Assembly: GCA_002342035.1 (NCBI GenBank)
Contig: DDPE01000081.1
Location: 1 to 35,521 of the forward strand
Reading direction: 5' to 3'
Source: Asticcacaulis sp. UBA2476
GTDB taxonomy: Bacteria; Pseudomonadota; Alphaproteobacteria; Caulobacterales; Caulobacteraceae
Length of the DNA: 35,521 nucleotides
The notes under the pieces are model-generated. The model saw nothing but the letters and a program-made list of their open reading frames with translations, was not told the DNA's origin and ran no database searches. A program made the translations under genes and the position numbers. Shown one piece after another: positions 14,535 through 22,830 of this stretch (position 1 is its first letter; every line of letters starts with the position of its first letter).

Positions 14535-16193
14535 TTAGCTCCGGTAATTAAAGCTATGCGCTGACACTGAGGTCATGGCCCTCTGGCCCGTGCCCGTATT
14601 GGCTACGGCGGCAAATAGCCCCAATTCCGGCGACCACGCCACGCTGCGCCAGCCCTTATCGGCCGCACTGACACCCAATGACCAGTTGATACCGTCGGCC
14701 GAGATCATCAACCGATTGCCCGTGCCGGATGACGCCACCGCGCAAAACAGGCCAATTTCCGCCGCCCAAGACACGCTGCGCCAGTCCAGATCAGCGGAGG
14801 TGGTGCGCAAAGTCCATGTGATGCCATCGTCGGATGTCATGACGCGACTGCCCGAACCCGATGACGCCACCGCCACCAGCCGGTTTAGTTCCGCAGACCA
14901 GCTTAAGCATTGCCAGTCGTAGTCGGCGGCGGAGGCACGTAACGTCCAAGATAGTCCGTCGGGCGAGGTCATAATCCGACTGCCGGTGCCGGATGACGCT
15001 ACCGCGACAAACAGACCGATCTCGGCGGCCCACACCACGTTGCGCCAATCAAGGTCAGCCGGGGTCGTTCGCGCCGTCCACACCGCCCCATCGGGTGAGG
15101 TCATGAAGCGGTTGCCGGTGCCGGATGCGGCGACCGCGCAAAACAGATGCCGCTCCGGCGACCAGCACACACTCGACCAGTTGTGATCGGCGGCAGAGTT
15201 GCGTGCCGTCCACGTCACGCCATCGGGGGAGGTCATGACGCGGTTGCCGGTGCCGGTGGCCGCAACGGCACAAAACTGCGCGGTCTCAGGCGACCAGCAT
15301 ACGCTCATCCAGCTTTGGTCGGCGGCGGAGGTGCGCTGCGTCCACGTCACGCCATCTTCAGAGGTCATGATGCGGTTGCCAGTGCCCGTCGCGGCCACGG
15401 CGCAGAACCGGCCCAACTCCGGCGACCAGCACAGGCCCATCCAGTCATGGTCAGCAGGTGTGGTGCTGTTCAGCCACCCCTGCCCCGCCACATGGCGGCG
15501 CTGAACGACATTAGGTGATTTAAAGGGCGCCGAGGCAAACCGCACGCGCCCGGAGACGTGATTGACCCGCAACGCCTCACGCCAGCTTATGCCGTCCGAG
15601 ACCTTGAGCGTCAGATCATCCCCCCCCAGCAGCCCCAGCAGGGCGCGGGTCTCGTACTCTGACTGCCACAGGATCTGCACCTCGGCGTCATCGGCACTGC
15701 GGTTGAGCGCCAGACTGAAATCACCGCTGCCACCATCTTCGGCCGACATAAGCGCCGCCGGGCTTTTGAGCGCCAGCCGGTTATAACTATCGGCACCGGT
15801 GCCAATCCCCAGCCGAAGCAGGTTATCTATCGCTTTCAGGTGACTTTCCAGCGCCACCCAGCCGGTGTCCGTACGCACCACAAAGCTTTGGGTATCGGCG
15901 ACATAAACCAGAGCACCGGCGGGTACATTGATCACCTCCCATAGGTGGGTATCATAGCGCATCATCGCCCCATTGGGCTGTTCTGCCCACTCGGCCCCGC
16001 TGGCACCCGACGGCAGGATATAGGCGTCCCCATCCGACGGCGTGGCGGGCTGCGCGCTCACGCTCACACTTAAGGCGCGGGCGTGGATAAGGGCGTCGCA
16101 GCGCATCAGGGCTTCGTTCAGGGTGATGTGTTTCTGGCTCTGCCCCGCCGCCAGCAGGGCAAGGTTCAGGCGCGGTGTCTGGGTGTCGGGCAC
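14535..16193 (-). CDS. DUF2793 tail-fibre-like protein with C-terminal 7-repeat propeller
   Basis: A 552-residue protein. Residues about 1-125 match DUF2793 (PRLNLALLAAGQSQKHITLN, then YVADTQSFVVRTDTGWVAL), a domain of phage and gene-transfer-agent fibre proteins. Residues about 125-248 form a beta-rich linker. Residues 249-552 are seven tandem repeats of about 44 residues, each carrying a WSPE strand, GTGNR, MTSxDGxTW and SAAD, close to the Asp-box/BNR pattern and consistent with a seven-bladed beta-propeller. The GTG start follows GAGGATCAATT. Such domains usually bind surface glycans or other receptors. No capsid, portal or tail genes are in the window, so this is either a remnant or a remote module. 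Confidence 0.82.
   Translation of the reverse strand: MPDTQTPRLNLALLAAGQSQKHITLNEALMRCDALIHARALSVSVSAQPATPSDGDAYILPSGASGAEWAEQPNGAMMRYDTHLWEVINVPAGALVYVADTQSFVVRTDTGWVALESHLKAIDNLLRLGIGTGADSYNRLALKSPAALMSAEDGGSGDFSLALNRSADDAEVQILWQSEYETRALLGLLGGDDLTLKVSDGISWREALRVNHVSGRVRFASAPFKSPNVVQRRHVAGQGWLNSTTPADHDWMGLCWSPELGRFCAVAATGTGNRIMTSEDGVTWTQRTSAADQSWMSVCWSPETAQFCAVAATGTGNRVMTSPDGVTWTARNSAADHNWSSVCWSPERHLFCAVAASGTGNRFMTSPDGAVWTARTTPADLDWRNVVWAAEIGLFVAVASSGTGSRIMTSPDGLSWTLRASAADYDWQCLSWSAELNRLVAVASSGSGSRVMTSDDGITWTLRTTSADLDWRSVSWAAEIGLFCAVASSGTGNRLMISADGINWSLGVSAADKGWRSVAWSPELGLFAAVANTGTGQRAMTSVSAHSFNYRS
14538..15449 (-). repeat. Seven tandem 132-bp coding repeats
   Basis: Within the fibre gene a 132-bp unit (44 codons) is repeated six times, with a seventh, slightly shorter copy at the C-terminal end. 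The copies share long identical runs at DNA level, such as the blocks encoding VAATGTGN and MTSPDG. This indicates recent duplication or gene conversion rather than old divergence. The phase is exactly in frame throughout. Confidence 0.85.
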
Positions 16194-16268
16194 AATTGAT
16201 CCTCAGATAAAATGGGTCTGAGGTCAGGATGGCGGCGCAACCGGGTGCGGGCACAGATGCGGGGATAG

Positions 16269-16730
16269 TTACGGATGAAGGTAAATGACCCGCTTTTTGC
16301 CCTTGACGGCTTTCATGGCCGCGACGTGGTCGGCATGGGCACCTGACGCATGGGCTTCGCGTTTGCTGGCGGCGACATAGTGGGTCTTGTCGATATAGTT
16401 CTGCACAAGCTTGGCGGCGTAGAGATGGCCCTGAAAGAACAGGTCGGCGGCTTGGCCGACCACGGGTACCGAACTTACGCCGTTATCGACAAACAAAACC
16501 CCAACCGCCATCAGAAAAGTCGGCAAATCCATGCGCGCCCGAATACCGTGCAGCAGGATAATAATACTGGCCCCGATGCTATAAATCAGCCCCGCCCCCG
16601 GTATCCAGGTCAGAATCCCGTCAAGACCGATACCAAATGGCCCAAGCCCGACAACGCGGTCAGACAGGCGCTTAATCGTGCCGATCTGTTCATAGACTCG
16701 GTTCACATCTTCATGAGATTTCACAAACAT
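16269..16730 (-). CDS. DUF4112 membrane protein
   Basis: About 153 residues. ATG 16730 is chosen because AAGG lies about 8 nt upstream and the protein begins with a soluble helix (MFVKSHEDVNRVYEQI). A longer frame would need a TTG at 16772. LDGILTWIPGAGLIYSIGAS and the later VDNGVSSVPVVGQAADLFF stretch are the two glycine/proline-punctuated hydrophobic halves of DUF4112, each ending near a helix that dips into the membrane. The tail is His/Lys-rich (HASGAHADHVAAMKAVKGKK). Function unknown in the family. Confidence 0.78.
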   Translation of the reverse strand: MFVKSHEDVNRVYEQIGTIKRLSDRVVGLGPFGIGLDGILTWIPGAGLIYSIGASIIILLHGIRARMDLPTFLMAVGVLFVDNGVSSVPVVGQAADLFFQGHLYAAKLVQNYIDKTHYVAASKREAHASGAHADHVAAMKAVKGKKRVIYLHP

Positions 16731-16814
16731 AGGCCTTGCCCCCCGCAAGGATGTGGATATTAATCCGTGCAATCACCTGCCATTTAGGCACAGCTTAAAT
16801 CAAAAGGAAATACT

Positions 16815-17144
16815 ATGTCCGAGGGAATAATCCTGACCACGACCAACACGGTCGAAGGCCGCCCCGTCGAGGCCTATCTCGGCATTGTCACCGGCGAAGC
16901 CATTCTGGGCGCCAATATCTTTCGCGACCTGTTCGCTGGCATCCGCGATATCATTGGCGGGCGTTCAGGGTCGTATGAAAAAGTCCTGCGTCAGGCCCGT
17001 GATGCGGCCCTCAAGGAAATGCAGATCGAAGCCGAGAAACTGGGCGGTACGGCGATTTTGAGCGTCGACATCGACTACCAAACCGTCGGTCAGGGCACTA
17101 TGCTCATGGTTAGCTGCTCCGGCACTGCGGTCCGTCTGCGCTAA
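16815..17144 (+). CDS. YbjQ-family (DUF74) protein
   Basis: A 109-residue protein matching the YbjQ/UPF0145 family end to end: ILTTTNTVEGRPVEAYLGIV, the GANIFRDLFAGIRDIIGGRS block, EMQIEAEKLGGTAILSVDIDY and the closing VSCSGTAVRL. Family members form ring-shaped pentamers and are sometimes labelled heavy-metal-binding, but no clear metal ligand set is visible here. An AAGGAAA site precedes the ATG. The next gene begins 3 nt after the stop. Confidence 0.88.
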   Translation: MSEGIILTTTNTVEGRPVEAYLGIVTGEAILGANIFRDLFAGIRDIIGGRSGSYEKVLRQARDAALKEMQIEAEKLGGTAILSVDIDYQTVGQGTMLMVSCSGTAVRLR

Positions 17145-17147
17145 TCC

Positions 17148-18077
17148 GTGCTGATCACCCGCCTGTTTCAAATTCTATGCTTTCTGGCCGCCGCCACCCT
17201 TTTGGGTGTGGGGGTGATGGTCGCGCTCAATCCGGCTGGGCGTGAGCTTTATCTGATTGATATATTCACCTTACCTTTGCTGAGTGGGACCGCGTGTTTT
17301 GCGGTGCTGATGTTGCTGCTCAGGCGGCATGTAGCGTGCCTGATGACATTTGTGGCCTGTCTTGCGATGGGCATAGGCTTCTGGCCCACAGCGCTTCCCT
17401 CCGGCAACCCTACCGCAACGGATGTCAAACCCGTGCGGGTCATGTTTGCCAATCTGTGGGTCAATAACAAAACGCCTGAGCGACTGGCCGACTGGGTGAC
17501 GCAGACCAGCCCCGATATCGTCGTCTATATCGAAGACGGGCCCAGAGCCGAAGAACGCCTCATGCCGTTGATGAAGGCTCAGTATCCTTATCATTTTGAG
17601 ACGTGGGACAGCCATGTCTTCTCACGGTATCCACTGACCCACGCCAAAGGTTATATCGACCATCGCAATCTGCACCGGGTCGATGTGATGGCGCCACAGG
17701 GCAGATTTACGCTTCTGGTGACGCACTTCACGCGCCCCTGGCCGTTTCAGCCGCCCGCCGCGCAAGTAAAACAACGCGATTTTCTGGCCGATTATCTGCA
17801 CAAATCAACCGATGACGCCACGCTCATTGTCGGGGATTTCAACTCTGCCCCCCACGCCCGTCTTCTGGACGTTCTGATGAAAGAGCAGAGGCTGCATGTC
17901 GCCGCAAGCCTCGGCGGGACATGGCCGGCGCGGTTGCCCGTACCCCTGCGGGTCAATATCGACAACGCCTTGGCGCGCGACGGGCTGCATCTGTCACCAA
18001 AGACGATCGGGCCCTATTACGGCTCCGATCACCTGCCGATCATGGTCGAAGTGACGCCGATCAGGCCAAAGCCTTAA
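17148..18077 (+). CDS. Membrane-anchored endonuclease/exonuclease/phosphatase-family protein
   Basis: A 309-residue protein with three N-terminal membrane segments (about 7-27, 38-57, 62-80) and a periplasmic EEP domain. Catalytic signatures are present: Asn102 (FANLW), Glu129 (VVYIED), His193 (VTHFTRP), Asp230/Asn232 (VGDFNSAP) and Ser293-Asp294-His295 (GSDHLPI). The fold covers metal-dependent nucleases and phosphodiesterases. This short, membrane-tethered group could act on nucleic acid, lipid head groups or other phosphoesters. The GTG start sits 3 nt after the YbjQ stop without its own clear ribosome-binding site, suggesting translational coupling. It overlaps the convergent phasin-like gene by 4 nt. 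Confidence 0.85.
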   Translation: MLITRLFQILCFLAAATLLGVGVMVALNPAGRELYLIDIFTLPLLSGTACFAVLMLLLRRHVACLMTFVACLAMGIGFWPTALPSGNPTATDVKPVRVMFANLWVNNKTPERLADWVTQTSPDIVVYIEDGPRAEERLMPLMKAQYPYHFETWDSHVFSRYPLTHAKGYIDHRNLHRVDVMAPQGRFTLLVTHFTRPWPFQPPAAQVKQRDFLADYLHKSTDDATLIVGDFNSAPHARLLDVLMKEQRLHVAASLGGTWPARLPVPLRVNIDNALARDGLHLSPKTIGPYYGSDHLPIMVEVTPIRPKP

Positions 18078-18643
18078 TTGTCAGCTTTTGGGGCGCGTTT
18101 CTTTTTAGGCGCAGGCTTGACCAGCGGCTCCAGACTGTCGGCGGCCGTATCCATCGCCGCCGCAACCGCTTGCGCTGGCACGGGCTTGACGGCTTCAGCG
18201 ACCACATCAACCGCATTTTCAGATACAGTATGTTCTGGCACAAAGGCCGAGTGCATATCGACATGCGGCATCCGTTCTACGGCTTCGGTTGCAACCTCTT
18301 CGGCCTCCATCATCATCTTCATGGCGGCGCGCTGGGTGTCACGGATAGCGCTTTCAGTTTCGGCCAGCATCGTGGTCATCACAGAGCTGTCAGGCATCCA
18401 CGGATTGATGAACCCTAACGGCTTGCTCCCGCCAGAGCCCGCAGCCTTAGTCGCACTCAGGGCCTGCGTGACGCTCCAGGCGCTGATCCCGAACGAGGTC
18501 GCCGCCCAAAACGGCACCCACATGGGCGACAGCGCCCCCATCCAGAAATTAGCCACACGCTCAGACGCCTGCTGCACGGCTTTTCCGGCCTCTTCAGCCT
18601 GAGCCAGCGGGGCAAACTCGACAGTATCGTCAGCCATGGACAT
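18074..18643 (-). CDS. Phasin-like hypothetical protein
   Basis: A 189-residue protein with no signal peptide. An N-terminal amphipathic, Ala/Gln-rich helix (PLAQAEEAGKAVQQASERVA) precedes a Trp-rich hydrophobic patch (FWMGALSPMWVPFWAATSFG). A Met-rich helix follows (TQRAAMKMMMEAEEV), then an Ala/Val/Pro-rich section and a basic tail (KPAPKKKRAPKADN). The amphipathic helices with a Pro/Ala/Lys-rich tail resemble phasins that coat polyhydroxyalkanoate granules, but I see no decisive family motif. ATG 18643 has ACGGAAAC before it; ATG 18637 is possible. No PHA genes are nearby. Confidence 0.5.
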   Translation of the reverse strand: MSMADDTVEFAPLAQAEEAGKAVQQASERVANFWMGALSPMWVPFWAATSFGISAWSVTQALSATKAAGSGGSKPLGFINPWMPDSSVMTTMLAETESAIRDTQRAAMKMMMEAEEVATEAVERMPHVDMHSAFVPEHTVSENAVDVVAEAVKPVPAQAVAAAMDTAADSLEPLVKPAPKKKRAPKADN

Positions 18644-18809
18644 GTTTCCGTAAATGAAGTTGGGATTAACCTAGCGTAACATGGAAAACGCGCACTGACC
18701 ATGAAGTCGGCATCACAGGCGCGTTATTGCACTGCGGCATAAATACGCATTTATTTAGCTCAAACGCCGCATGGCTCCTCACATAAGTTCGGGCGACCGG
18801 TCGGTCTTG

Positions 18810-18835
18810 CCAAAGCGCCTTATAAGGCACTTTGG
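18810..18835 (-). terminator. Hairpin downstream of rlmJ
   Basis: CCAAAG (18810-18815) and CTTTGG (18830-18835) enclose the palindrome GCCTTATAAGGC (18817-18828), with single mismatched bases between. The result is a near-perfect 26-nt hairpin starting 2 nt beyond the rlmJ stop codon. Position suggests a terminator or 3'-end stabiliser. No U tract follows on the minus strand. Confidence 0.5.
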
Positions 18836-18837
18836 AT

Positions 18838-19710
18838 TTACGGATTAAGCGTCCAGACCTTGGCCAAACCGCCCTTGTCGCCAAACACCGTGACCACATC
18901 GGCGGCAATCGAGCGCAAATCAGCTTCAAAGCCCAATGGCGCATTGACCGCCACCAGCGCGCAGCCGTTCATCTTCATCGGGTTCCATAGCGGCCGCAGA
19001 CGCAGTTCCGCAATCAGCAGGTCCGGCTCGTGGGTTTCGCCATCAGAATCTTCATGGGCAAATAACTCATGCTCCATATCGCGCAGATAGCGATCGAACG
19101 TCTCAAGGTCTTTCAGCGGCAGCCAGATCAAGGCCTTAAGGTTTGGTCGCGCCGTAAGGCCCGCCTTCAACGCATCAACAATCTGCGTATAGTCATCAGA
19201 CCGCTCAAACGGCGGATCGATCAGCCAGAACATATCAGCCGGATCATCAATCTGAGCGGCATTGACGGCAAATTTGTAGCCATCGACATTCTGCGCCTTA
19301 CCGCGCGGCACAATCGCTTCCTGCAAATAGCGGAAATCATCAGGGCGCAACTCACAGCCGACATAGGCATCACCCACCCGCAGGTGATCGAGTGTCAACA
19401 CGGGCGAGCCGGGATAAAGCCCGATCGAGTCGCGAAATCCGGCCCGCTCATTCTTGGCACGCACATAACCGGCCAGCGGTTTCAGGCTGTCCGGCACATC
19501 GGAACTGAGCAGGTATTTTATGCCCGCCTCAGCTTCTTTTGAGCGCGCAAAATGCGGATCGGACAGGTCATAATAGCCCGCCCCCGCATGGGTATCGATG
19601 ACCGTCAGCGGGGCTACAGACCCGCGCAAATGCTTGAGGAAACTCAACACCGCCGCATGTTTGGCCAGATCGGCAAAGTTTCCGGCATGAAAGCCGTGGC
19701 GGTAGTTCAT
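18838..19710 (-). CDS. rlmJ: 23S rRNA (adenine(2030)-N6)-methyltransferase
   Basis: A 290-residue enzyme that N6-methylates A2030 of 23S rRNA with SAM. The family N-terminus MNYRHGFHAGNFADLAKH, the SAM-binding VIDTHAGAGYYDL (37-49), LYPGSP (98-103), and the catalytic DPPF (165-168) in FWLIDPPFE are all present. Length is typical. Its ATG overlaps the MmcQ/YjbR stop (ATGA), making it the last gene of a three-gene coupled unit with the AK-HSD fusion and the MmcQ protein. Confidence 0.93.
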   Translation of the reverse strand: MNYRHGFHAGNFADLAKHAAVLSFLKHLRGSVAPLTVIDTHAGAGYYDLSDPHFARSKEAEAGIKYLLSSDVPDSLKPLAGYVRAKNERAGFRDSIGLYPGSPVLTLDHLRVGDAYVGCELRPDDFRYLQEAIVPRGKAQNVDGYKFAVNAAQIDDPADMFWLIDPPFERSDDYTQIVDALKAGLTARPNLKALIWLPLKDLETFDRYLRDMEHELFAHEDSDGETHEPDLLIAELRLRPLWNPMKMNGCALVAVNAPLGFEADLRSIAADVVTVFGDKGGLAKVWTLNP

Positions 19711-20066
19711 TCCATCAGTCCCAGTTCACGCTTTAGTTTTTTAGGCAGGGCCGCCGCAATAAGATCATATGATCCGCGCAAATGATCGCGCAATTCGTCA
19801 TCGCTCATCTCAACAGGGCCCTGCGCCTGTATCCAGGTCATGCCGCGTGAGGCCAGATAGGGTGCCGGGATGCAGTCGGGATGATCGCGCAGGATTTCAA
19901 ACCCTACCGGCGTGACCTTGAAACTGACCTTAAACTGATCGTCGTCTAATGAGGCGATCGCAAACACCTTACCGCCGACCTTCCACACATCTGAGCCGCC
20001 CCACTGCACCACATGGGTTGTGGCGGGTAAGGCAGCACAGAAGGCATTCAGCTCATCAAGGGTCAT
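19707..20066 (-). CDS. MmcQ/YjbR-family protein
   Basis: A 119-residue CyaY-like-fold protein of the MmcQ/YjbR group: LPATTHVVQWGGSDVWKVGG, the KVFAIASLDDD strand, FKVTPVGFEIL, and a C-terminal YDLIAAALPKKLKREL helix. The family is often called DNA-binding on the basis of its fold, and its role is unproven. The ATG shares its A with the stop of the upstream fusion gene (TAATG) and its stop overlaps rlmJ, so it is translated in a chain with both. Confidence 0.88.
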   Translation of the reverse strand: MTLDELNAFCAALPATTHVVQWGGSDVWKVGGKVFAIASLDDDQFKVSFKVTPVGFEILRDHPDCIPAPYLASRGMTWIQAQGPVEMSDDELRDHLRGSYDLIAAALPKKLKRELGLME

Positions 20067-21733
20067 TACTTCAGATTAGCTTCACGCGCGATTTGCAGCA
20101 CATCGGCAAGCAAAGCCTCAGATGTTGGCCACGCGCCCGCGCCCTTGCCGGTGACGTACCAGGTCTCATCGTTATCGAGTTCGAGGATCAGGCGGTTCTG
20201 TTCCCCCTTGGCCCCGACCAGATAGTGATCGGCGTCCAGCACCTCAAGCTTCATCGAGGCGTCGATGCCGTCCTCGGTGCGCCAGCAACGCGCCACATAG
20301 CGCAGGCCCTTGCCTTCGGGGATGATCAGCGAATCTTCGGTGATCGCGCCGACCTCAAGGTGCTTGGGCGTCAGGCCCGGATAGGCGATTCCGCGTAACA
20401 GTTTCAGCTTCGCCCCGACATCGGTGCCATCAAGGTCTGCCGTCGAATCCGGCTCGGCAAAGCCCAGACGGCGGGCTTCGTCCATGGCGGCGTCAAAGGT
20501 CTTACCGGCCTCGACCTGATCAATCACGAAGTTCGACGTGCCGTTAAGCACACCGCAGAAGCTTTTGATCTTATGGGTTTTCACCGCCCGTTTCAGCGCT
20601 TCGATGATCGGTGCGCCGCCGCCGACCGAGGCCGAATAGGTCAGCATGGCGCCTGACGCTTTCGATGCCGCCCGCAGCTTATCGCCCGAGGCCGCCACCG
20701 CCTGCTTGTTGGCCGAAGTCACCGACACACCGGCTTTCAGGAAGGCTTCCAACAGTTCGGCCGATGGCGACACGCCGGTGCCGATATCGACGAACACATC
20801 GACATCACCCTTGGCAAACGATCGCGCATCCGAGGTGAATTTGGCAGCCAGCGGATGATCGCGGCGCTTTGAGACATCGCGCACCAGCACGCGGTCGATC
20901 TCGATCAGGTCATCCCATTCCTGCGCGCGCTCAAGGAATTTGGCACCGACCCCGCCAGCGCCCATAACGGCGATGCGCAGCTTGCGTTTCAGCGGCGCGG
21001 CTTTGCGCACGCTGGTTTTACCGCCCAGCACGGTCTCATAGCCCTTGGTCAGGGCGGCGACCTCAACGGTCATGCCATTGTCCTTGGCATAGCGCATGGC
21101 CTTGTTCTGCACGACCGGATGGGCGATTTTCAGCGCTTCATCCCAGGCCAGCGCTTCGTATGGCTTGGCGCTGTCACCGACCTGCGCCGGATCGGCGTCA
21201 TAGACGGCGTCGATGTCCTTATAGAGTTTCACCGGCACATCCAGCGCCTTGGCGATATAAACGGCGGTCAGATCCGACCCGCCGCGCCCCAAAAGGACCG
21301 GCTCGCCCGAAGCGTTTTCGGCCACATAGCCCGGCACGACCACCAGATCGAATTTTTCAAGATCACCCTTAAGCACATCGGCATTCACGCCGGTCGGATT
21401 GGCATTGAAATGATCGCCCTCCGCCGTCAGGCCGATCTCATAGGCCGAGCGAAACTTGGTAACGATGCCCGACCGCTCACAGGCCATGGCCAAAAGCGTG
21501 GCCGCCTTCATCTCACCGGTCGCCAGCAGATGCGGCGTGGCCGAAGAGGTCGAAGCCTGGGTATAGGAAACCGCCAGCCGCATAAGATGATCGGTATCGC
21601 CCTTAAAGGCAGAAACCACGGCAATAATCTTATGGGCGTCGCGCACATACCGATAAATCTCAGCCACCGCCCGGTGCAGCGCACCCTCAGACGTCAGGAC
21701 TGAACCGCCGAATTTCACAACAAGGGTAGACAT
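20066..21733 (-). CDS. Compact aspartokinase-homoserine dehydrogenase fusion lacking ACT domains
   Basis: A 555-residue bifunctional enzyme from ATG 21733, which follows CGGAAC and starts at MSTLVVKFGGS; a longer frame would need a TTG at 21778. Residues 1 to about 235 are an aspartokinase domain (KFGGS 7-11, a TGEMKAATLLA block, GRGGSDLTAV, KLYKDIDAVYDADP). A linker of roughly 15 residues leads to a homoserine dehydrogenase: GAGGVG at 258-263, SANKQA, GVLNGTSNF, and DSTADLDGTDVGAKLKL with the catalytic lysine. It ends normally at GAGAWPTSEALLADVLQIA. ThrA and MetL are about 810-820 residues because ACT-type regulatory domains lie between the two enzymes. None is present here, so allosteric threonine or lysine inhibition by the usual route is not expected. 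It is coupled to the MmcQ gene by TAATG. Confidence 0.88.
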   Translation of the reverse strand: MSTLVVKFGGSVLTSEGALHRAVAEIYRYVRDAHKIIAVVSAFKGDTDHLMRLAVSYTQASTSSATPHLLATGEMKAATLLAMACERSGIVTKFRSAYEIGLTAEGDHFNANPTGVNADVLKGDLEKFDLVVVPGYVAENASGEPVLLGRGGSDLTAVYIAKALDVPVKLYKDIDAVYDADPAQVGDSAKPYEALAWDEALKIAHPVVQNKAMRYAKDNGMTVEVAALTKGYETVLGGKTSVRKAAPLKRKLRIAVMGAGGVGAKFLERAQEWDDLIEIDRVLVRDVSKRRDHPLAAKFTSDARSFAKGDVDVFVDIGTGVSPSAELLEAFLKAGVSVTSANKQAVAASGDKLRAASKASGAMLTYSASVGGGAPIIEALKRAVKTHKIKSFCGVLNGTSNFVIDQVEAGKTFDAAMDEARRLGFAEPDSTADLDGTDVGAKLKLLRGIAYPGLTPKHLEVGAITEDSLIIPEGKGLRYVARCWRTEDGIDASMKLEVLDADHYLVGAKGEQNRLILELDNDETWYVTGKGAGAWPTSEALLADVLQIAREANLK

Positions 21734-21885
21734 ATCAAAGTTCCGATCATGAGTTTGCGCCCATACGGCAGGCGACAAATTTTAAGAGTTAAGGCTTGCG
21801 TGGTTATAAGACCTGACCCGAAATTCAAAGGAAAAAGATAAGCCACCCGGCAAATTGTGTTATGGCGATCATATAACGCACCCAA

Positions 21886-22830
21886 TTGGTTTCAAAAGAA
21901 ATTTCCATCTTGTCACCGCCTGCTACATCCGCAACCTCCGCCTCACTCAAAGCCTATGGTTTTTTGGCGACCGCGGGTCTGTTGTGGGCCGGTAATACGG
22001 TGGCGGGCAAGATGGCGGTCGGCCACATTGATCCGGTCACTTTGAGTACATTACGCTGGCTGAGTGCCTTTGGCCTGATGGCGGCTTTTTCAGTTAAGCC
22101 CCTGCGCCGCGACTGGTCGAAAATCCGCAGCCACTGGCCATTGCTGCTGGGATATGGTGCCGCAGGGTTTGGCCTGTTCAATATCGTGCTCTATTCGGCG
22201 CTCAGCCTGACGTCAGCCACCAATGTGGTGATCGAACACGCGGCCATGCCCGCGGTTATTTTCGCGCTCAACTACGCCATATTCCGGGCGCGGGCCAGCG
22301 TGGCTCAGATCGCAGGCTTCAGCCTGACCCTGTTTGGGGTTCTGGTCACCGCCAGCCACGGTGACCTGATGTCACTGATCCACCTGAACCTCAATCGCGG
22401 CGATGCCCTGATGGGGCTGTGCGTGCTGTTATATGCCGGATACACGATTGCCTTGCGCTTCAAGCCCGACATCCACTGGCAAAGCCTGATGGCGGTCTCA
22501 GCCCTGGGTGCTGTGCTGGCCTGCCTACCGGCCTTGGCTCTGCAAGGGATGGCGGGCAAGATCGTCTGGCCCGATGCCACCGGCTGGGCGATAGTAGGCT
22601 ACACCGCGCTTCTGCCCGCTCTGGTGGCGCAGGTGGCATACGTTTGGGGCGTCGAACTGATCGGGGCCAACCGGGCAGGTTTATTCATCAACCTGATCCC
22701 CATTTTCGGCGTAGGGCTATCGGTGCTGATTTTGCGTGAGCCCTTGCACGGCTTTCACTTTGTGGCTCTGGCGCTGGTGTGTGCAGGGATTACGCTGGCC
22801 GAACTGGGACGTCCTAAATTAGCGGCCTAA
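21886..22830 (+). CDS. EamA-family (DMT superfamily) transporter
   Basis: About 314 residues with ten hydrophobic segments in two EamA repeats. The first repeat carries GLLWAGNTVAGKMAVGHIDP and TLRWLSAFGLM; the second begins near the GDALMGLCVLLYAGYTIALR stretch and ends NLIPIFGVGLSVLIL. These permeases export amino acids or other metabolites, and substrate cannot be read from sequence. No ATG precedes the first segment in this frame: TTG 21886 and TTG 21910 are the candidates, the latter having AAAGAAA about 8 nt upstream. The position beside an unregulated-looking aspartate-pathway enzyme makes an amino-acid exporter a fair guess only. Its end overlaps the convergent gene by 12 nt. Confidence 0.85.
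   Translation: MVSKEISILSPPATSATSASLKAYGFLATAGLLWAGNTVAGKMAVGHIDPVTLSTLRWLSAFGLMAAFSVKPLRRDWSKIRSHWPLLLGYGAAGFGLFNIVLYSALSLTSATNVVIEHAAMPAVIFALNYAIFRARASVAQIAGFSLTLFGVLVTASHGDLMSLIHLNLNRGDALMGLCVLLYAGYTIALRFKPDIHWQSLMAVSALGAVLACLPALALQGMAGKIVWPDATGWAIVGYTALLPALVAQVAYVWGVELIGANRAGLFINLIPIFGVGLSVLILREPLHGFHFVALALVCAGITLAELGRPKLAA

Noticed and set aside
14538..15449. Regular repeats that could be taken for a CRISPR or satellite array
   Set aside because: The 132-bp period is in frame and encodes a consistent 44-residue blade; there are no unique spacers between short palindromic repeats.
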